The translations under genes were made by a program, and so were the position numbers. 8,288 bases of DNA from an uncultured Eubacteriales bacterium (lineage in GTDB: Bacteria > Bacillota > Clostridia > Oscillospirales > Oscillospiraceae), in assembly GCA_900553545.1 (NCBI GenBank), contig USDP01000067.1:1-8288 (forward strand), read 5' to 3'. Below the pieces are notes generated by a model. That model had not been told where the DNA came from, ran no database searches, and was given only the letters and a program-made list of their open reading frames with translations. This document shows positions 7,195 to 8,288 of the stretch, in pieces; the first letter of the stretch is position 1, and each line of letters opens with the position of its first letter.

Positions 7195-7503
7195 TTATTT
7201 CATCAGCTTTTGCAGCGTACAGACCAGCTCGTCGATGGTCTCGTCGTGCCCCTCGCGGATGTCCTGCGCGACGCAGGTGCGCAGATGGTTGGCCAGCAGC
7301 TCCTTGTTGAACGCATTGAGCGCCGCGTTCGCCGCCGCGCTCTGCACCAGAATGTCGGGACAGTATGCCCCGTTTTCCACCATCGCGCGGATACCGCGGA
7401 TCTGCCCTTCGATGCGGCTGAGCCGGTTGATGAGCTTTTTATATTCCTCCGGGCTGCGCTCCTTGCGCCGCGCGGAACAGTGACAGCAGTCGTGCTTTTC
7501 CAT
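7195..7503 (-). CDS. csoR: CsoR-family copper-sensing transcriptional repressor
   Basis: A 102-residue all-helical DNA-binding protein of the CsoR/RcnR (DUF156) family. It is expected to repress its own operon and release DNA when Cu(I) binds. The family signature is clear: INRLSRIEGQIRGI (25-38), then YCPDIL with Cys48, then NHLRTC with His73 and Cys77. The Cys-x24-His-x3-Cys spacing equals that of known copper-sensing CsoR proteins and differs from the nickel sensor RcnR. Glu88 or Glu92 may be the second-shell acidic residue. The N-terminus carries an extra Cys/His cluster (HDCCHC, 4-9). Start ATG 7503 has GGAGG at 7511-7515, 7 bases upstream. Two CsoR-type operators lie in its promoter, and copA follows on the same strand, supporting copper rather than another ligand. 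Confidence 0.95.
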   Translation of the reverse strand: MEKHDCCHCSARRKERSPEEYKKLINRLSRIEGQIRGIRAMVENGAYCPDILVQSAAANAALNAFNKELLANHLRTCVAQDIREGHDETIDELVCTLQKLMK

Positions 7504-7522
7504 GTTGCACCCTCCATTTCAG

Positions 7523-7539
7523 ATACCCCATCAGGGTAT
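7523..7539. promoter_or_regulatory. CsoR operator, site 1 (downstream)
   Basis: ATACCC and GGGTAT (7523-7528 and 7534-7539) flank a 5-base centre, the C/G-tract inverted repeat known for CsoR sites. Each arm extends by one more base pair to GATACCC/GGGTATC. It overlaps the expected csoR transcription start near 7537, so bound CsoR should block open-complex formation or escape. Confidence 0.8.
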
Positions 7540-7543
7540 CTTC

Positions 7544-7572
7544 ACTATATACCCCCATAGGGTATTTGTCAA
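7544..7572 (-). promoter_or_regulatory. Promoter of the csoR-copA operon
   Basis: On the minus strand, TTGACA (7567-7572) is a perfect -35. The spacer is 17 bases and TATAGT (7544-7549) is a -10 with one mismatch to consensus. Such a strong promoter fits a gene normally held off by a repressor. The leader to the csoR ATG would be about 34 bases. Confidence 0.88.
7549..7565. promoter_or_regulatory. CsoR operator, site 2 (in the promoter spacer)
   Basis: ATACCCCCATAGGGTAT, with arms ATACCC (7549-7554) and GGGTAT (7560-7565), has the same 6-5-6 architecture as site 1. It fills almost the whole spacer between -35 and -10. The centres of the two sites (7557 and 7531) are 26 bases apart, about two and a half helical turns. 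Confidence 0.85.
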
Positions 7573-7581
7573 GCAAAATTT

Positions 7582-7609
7582 TTGCCTGAGAGACAAATCT
7601 CTCAGGCAA
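7582..7609 (-). terminator. Hairpin after the RHH gene, probable terminator
   Basis: A perfect 12-base-pair stem (TTGCCTGAGAGA at 7582-7593 with 7598-7609) has a 4-base loop. It starts 2 bases after the TAA of the ribbon-helix-helix gene and ends 10 bases before the -35 of the csoR promoter. In the minus direction the stem is followed by AAATTTTG, so the U-tract is short and offset. In the plus direction it is followed by a better T-rich run, but no plus-strand gene ends here. Confidence 0.55.
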
Positions 7610-7611
7610 TT

Positions 7612-7812
7612 TTATTTTCGCGGCGGCTTTACATTTTCTGCCGGATCGATCGGCGCGGAGATCTCACCATGCGCATCCTCAAACGCCCGGATGCTTTGCC
7701 GAATCAACACCAACACGTGGCTGTTGATGCTTCGTCCTTCGTAATCCGCAACATAATTCAGTTTTCGCAGCATCTCTTCTTCCATCCGAATGGAAACGCT
7801 CTTGATCGCCAT
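7612..7812 (-). CDS. Small ribbon-helix-helix (Arc-like) DNA-binding protein
   Basis: 66 residues. The N-terminus KSVSIRM (4-10) fits the DNA-contacting beta-strand. It is followed by an acidic amphipathic helix (EEEMLRKLNYVADYEG), a turn with GRSINSH, and a second helix (VLVLIRQSIRAFEDAHG). This is the layout of Arc/MetJ-type ribbon-helix-helix proteins, which bind palindromic DNA as dimers. The tail from about 50 is Pro/Lys-rich and probably flexible. Start ATG 7812 has GAGGG at 7819-7823, 6 bases upstream. It is divergent from the gene at 7923, and the shared region holds inverted repeats, so autoregulation is plausible but unproven. It could be an antitoxin-like regulator, but no toxin gene is visible beside it. 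It stands upstream of csoR on the same strand, separated by a hairpin and by the csoR promoter. Confidence 0.85.
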   Translation of the reverse strand: MAIKSVSIRMEEEMLRKLNYVADYEGRSINSHVLVLIRQSIRAFEDAHGEISAPIDPAENVKPPRK

Positions 7813-7922
7813 AAAATTCCCTCGTGTAGATATATTGTATATTTATTTTATGGCATTTCTGTGTTAATATGTCCTATATGGATATACCATATATTCACTA
7901 AAATCAACAGGAGGGATCGCGA
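7813..7922. promoter_or_regulatory. AT-rich divergent intergenic region with inverted repeat
   Basis: Sits between the RHH gene and the plus-strand gene at 7923 and must contain both promoters. It is much more AT-rich than its surroundings. TATATGG (7875-7881) and CCATATA (7887-7893) form an inverted repeat with a 5-base centre, suited to a dimeric repressor such as the neighbouring RHH protein. TATA-like hexamers are abundant on both strands, and no single -35/-10 pair stands out. Confidence 0.45.
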
Positions 7923-8090
7923 ATGGAACAACGTGCCTATTTTGTCTACCGCCCGCGCCGAATTTATGATCTCTGCGTTCCGCATCTGCCGGAACAGGAG
8001 CTTGTATTTGAGATCACTGCTGTAAAAGCGCTGTCCAAACTGGATTATGAAAACTTTTCAGAAGATCTGCGGCAGATCGTTCCTTTTTAG
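7923..8090 (+). CDS. Small hypothetical protein, 55 aa, probably prematurely ended
   Basis: The reading frame starts MEQRAYFVYRPRRIYD and ends DLRQIVPF before TAG at 8088-8090. ATG 7923 has a perfect AGGAGG (7909-7914) 8 bases upstream, so translation start is well supported. No signal peptide or membrane segment is seen, and I do not recognise the family. The middle part (LPEQELVFEITAVKALSKLDYENFSEDLRQ) looks like a folded cytoplasmic protein. The stop falls directly on a T5 run (8084-8088), and coding-like sequence resumes in the -1 frame up to 8224. The intact protein would be 100 residues. It is divergent from the RHH regulator, which may control it. Confidence 0.65.
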   Translation: MEQRAYFVYRPRRIYDLCVPHLPEQELVFEITAVKALSKLDYENFSEDLRQIVPF

Positions 8091-8224
8091 ACAGCATTCT
8101 TCCACCGCACAGCACGATCAAGCAATGTATTCTGATCACCCGCCGAAATGCGGCGGACGGCATCCTCGTCGAGCCGGATGGACGGGGCTTTGTGCTTCGC
8201 GCGGCCTATTATTCCGTGCCGTAA
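8087..8224 (+). pseudogene. Out-of-frame continuation of the gene at 7923
   Basis: If reading slips back one base after TTT at 8085-8087, the next codons give LDSILPPHSTIK, then CILITRR, then DGILVEPDGRGFVLRAAYYSVP and TAA at 8222-8224. This 45-codon stretch has protein-like composition with alternating hydrophobic segments and has no start codon and ribosome site of its own. It joins smoothly with the upstream IVPF. It is best read as the second half of one 100-residue protein broken by a one-base change in the T-run, by sequencing error, or joined by -1 slippage. Confidence 0.5.
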
Positions 8225-8258
8225 ACCCGCGCAGTTCGACTTCACGACGTACCTTGTA

Positions 8259-8288
8259 GGGGCCGATGCCGAGCGCAGCTGTTCGCGA
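8259..8288. repeat. Start of a further intergenic repeat, cut by the window end
   Basis: GGGGCCGATGCC at 8259-8270 is identical to positions 116-127 in the left-hand repeat region. The rest runs out of the window, so the extent and type cannot be determined. Confidence 0.3.

Noticed and set aside
4431..7310. Several long plus-strand frames opposite copA and csoR.
   Set aside because: All overlap clear genes on the minus strand, are Arg/His/Ala-rich and show no domain or ribosome site.
7612..8090. A toxin-antitoxin pair made of the RHH protein and the gene at 7923.
   Set aside because: The genes are divergent rather than in one operon, the second is frameshifted, and it shows no toxin motif.
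8047..8259. A 70-codon plus-strand frame starting MKTFQKICG.
   Set aside because: It overlaps the 7923 gene and its -1 continuation in the third frame, lacks a Shine-Dalgarno and has less protein-like composition.
1..8288. CRISPR arrays, tRNA or rRNA genes, transposase or phage genes.
   Set aside because: None seen: no regularly spaced repeats, no cloverleaf or rRNA-like segments, and no integrase or transposase frames.

Overview
The window looks like chromosomal DNA from a GC-rich, Gram-positive anaerobe of the class Clostridia, probably a gut Oscillospiraceae/Ruminococcaceae relative. This is an inference. It rests on a large exported protein with S-layer homology (SLH) domains, Flg_new/InlB-type and MucBP-like repeats, strong AGGAGG-type ribosome binding sites, a CsoR/CopA copper operon, and palindrome-rich intergenic elements of a kind familiar from that group. 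No species can be named from the sequence.

Layout. Positions 1-138 hold a hairpin-packed intergenic repeat, followed by an intrinsic terminator at 153-183. On the minus strand, 196-4188 encodes a 1330-residue secreted, probably S-layer-anchored protein. Its upstream region (4189-4390) has a good sigma-A-like promoter and a leader carrying two back-to-back perfect palindromes. A second, diverged copy of the intergenic repeat lies at about 4391-4490. A copper-resistance operon then runs on the minus strand from about 7540 down to 4492. It contains csoR (7195-7503), a 151-base gap with two hairpins, copA (4521-7043), and a terminator hairpin (4492-4514). Upstream of csoR is a textbook promoter (TTGACA, 17 bases, TATAGT). 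It carries two 17-base CsoR-type operators, one inside the spacer and one over the expected transcription start.

The copper system. CsoR should repress the operon when copper is low and release it when Cu(I) binds. CopA should then pump Cu(I) out of the cytoplasm. There is no separate copper chaperone gene. Instead the CopA reading frame continues through a His/Lys-rich linker into a C-terminal CopZ-like heavy-metal-associated domain. That domain begins with an in-frame ATG preceded by a well-spaced Shine-Dalgarno sequence (AAGGAG). The same message may therefore yield both full-length CopA-CopZ and a free 69-residue chaperone. This is the most interesting testable idea in the window.

Right end. 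A small ribbon-helix-helix DNA-binding protein (7612-7812, minus) is divergent from a small unrecognised gene starting at 7923 (plus). They share an AT-rich, palindrome-containing intergenic region. The plus-strand gene has an excellent ribosome binding site but stops after 55 codons at a T5 run. Coding-like sequence continues for 45 codons in the -1 frame, so it is frameshifted, a sequencing error, or a slippage site. The window ends in what looks like the start of another intergenic repeat.
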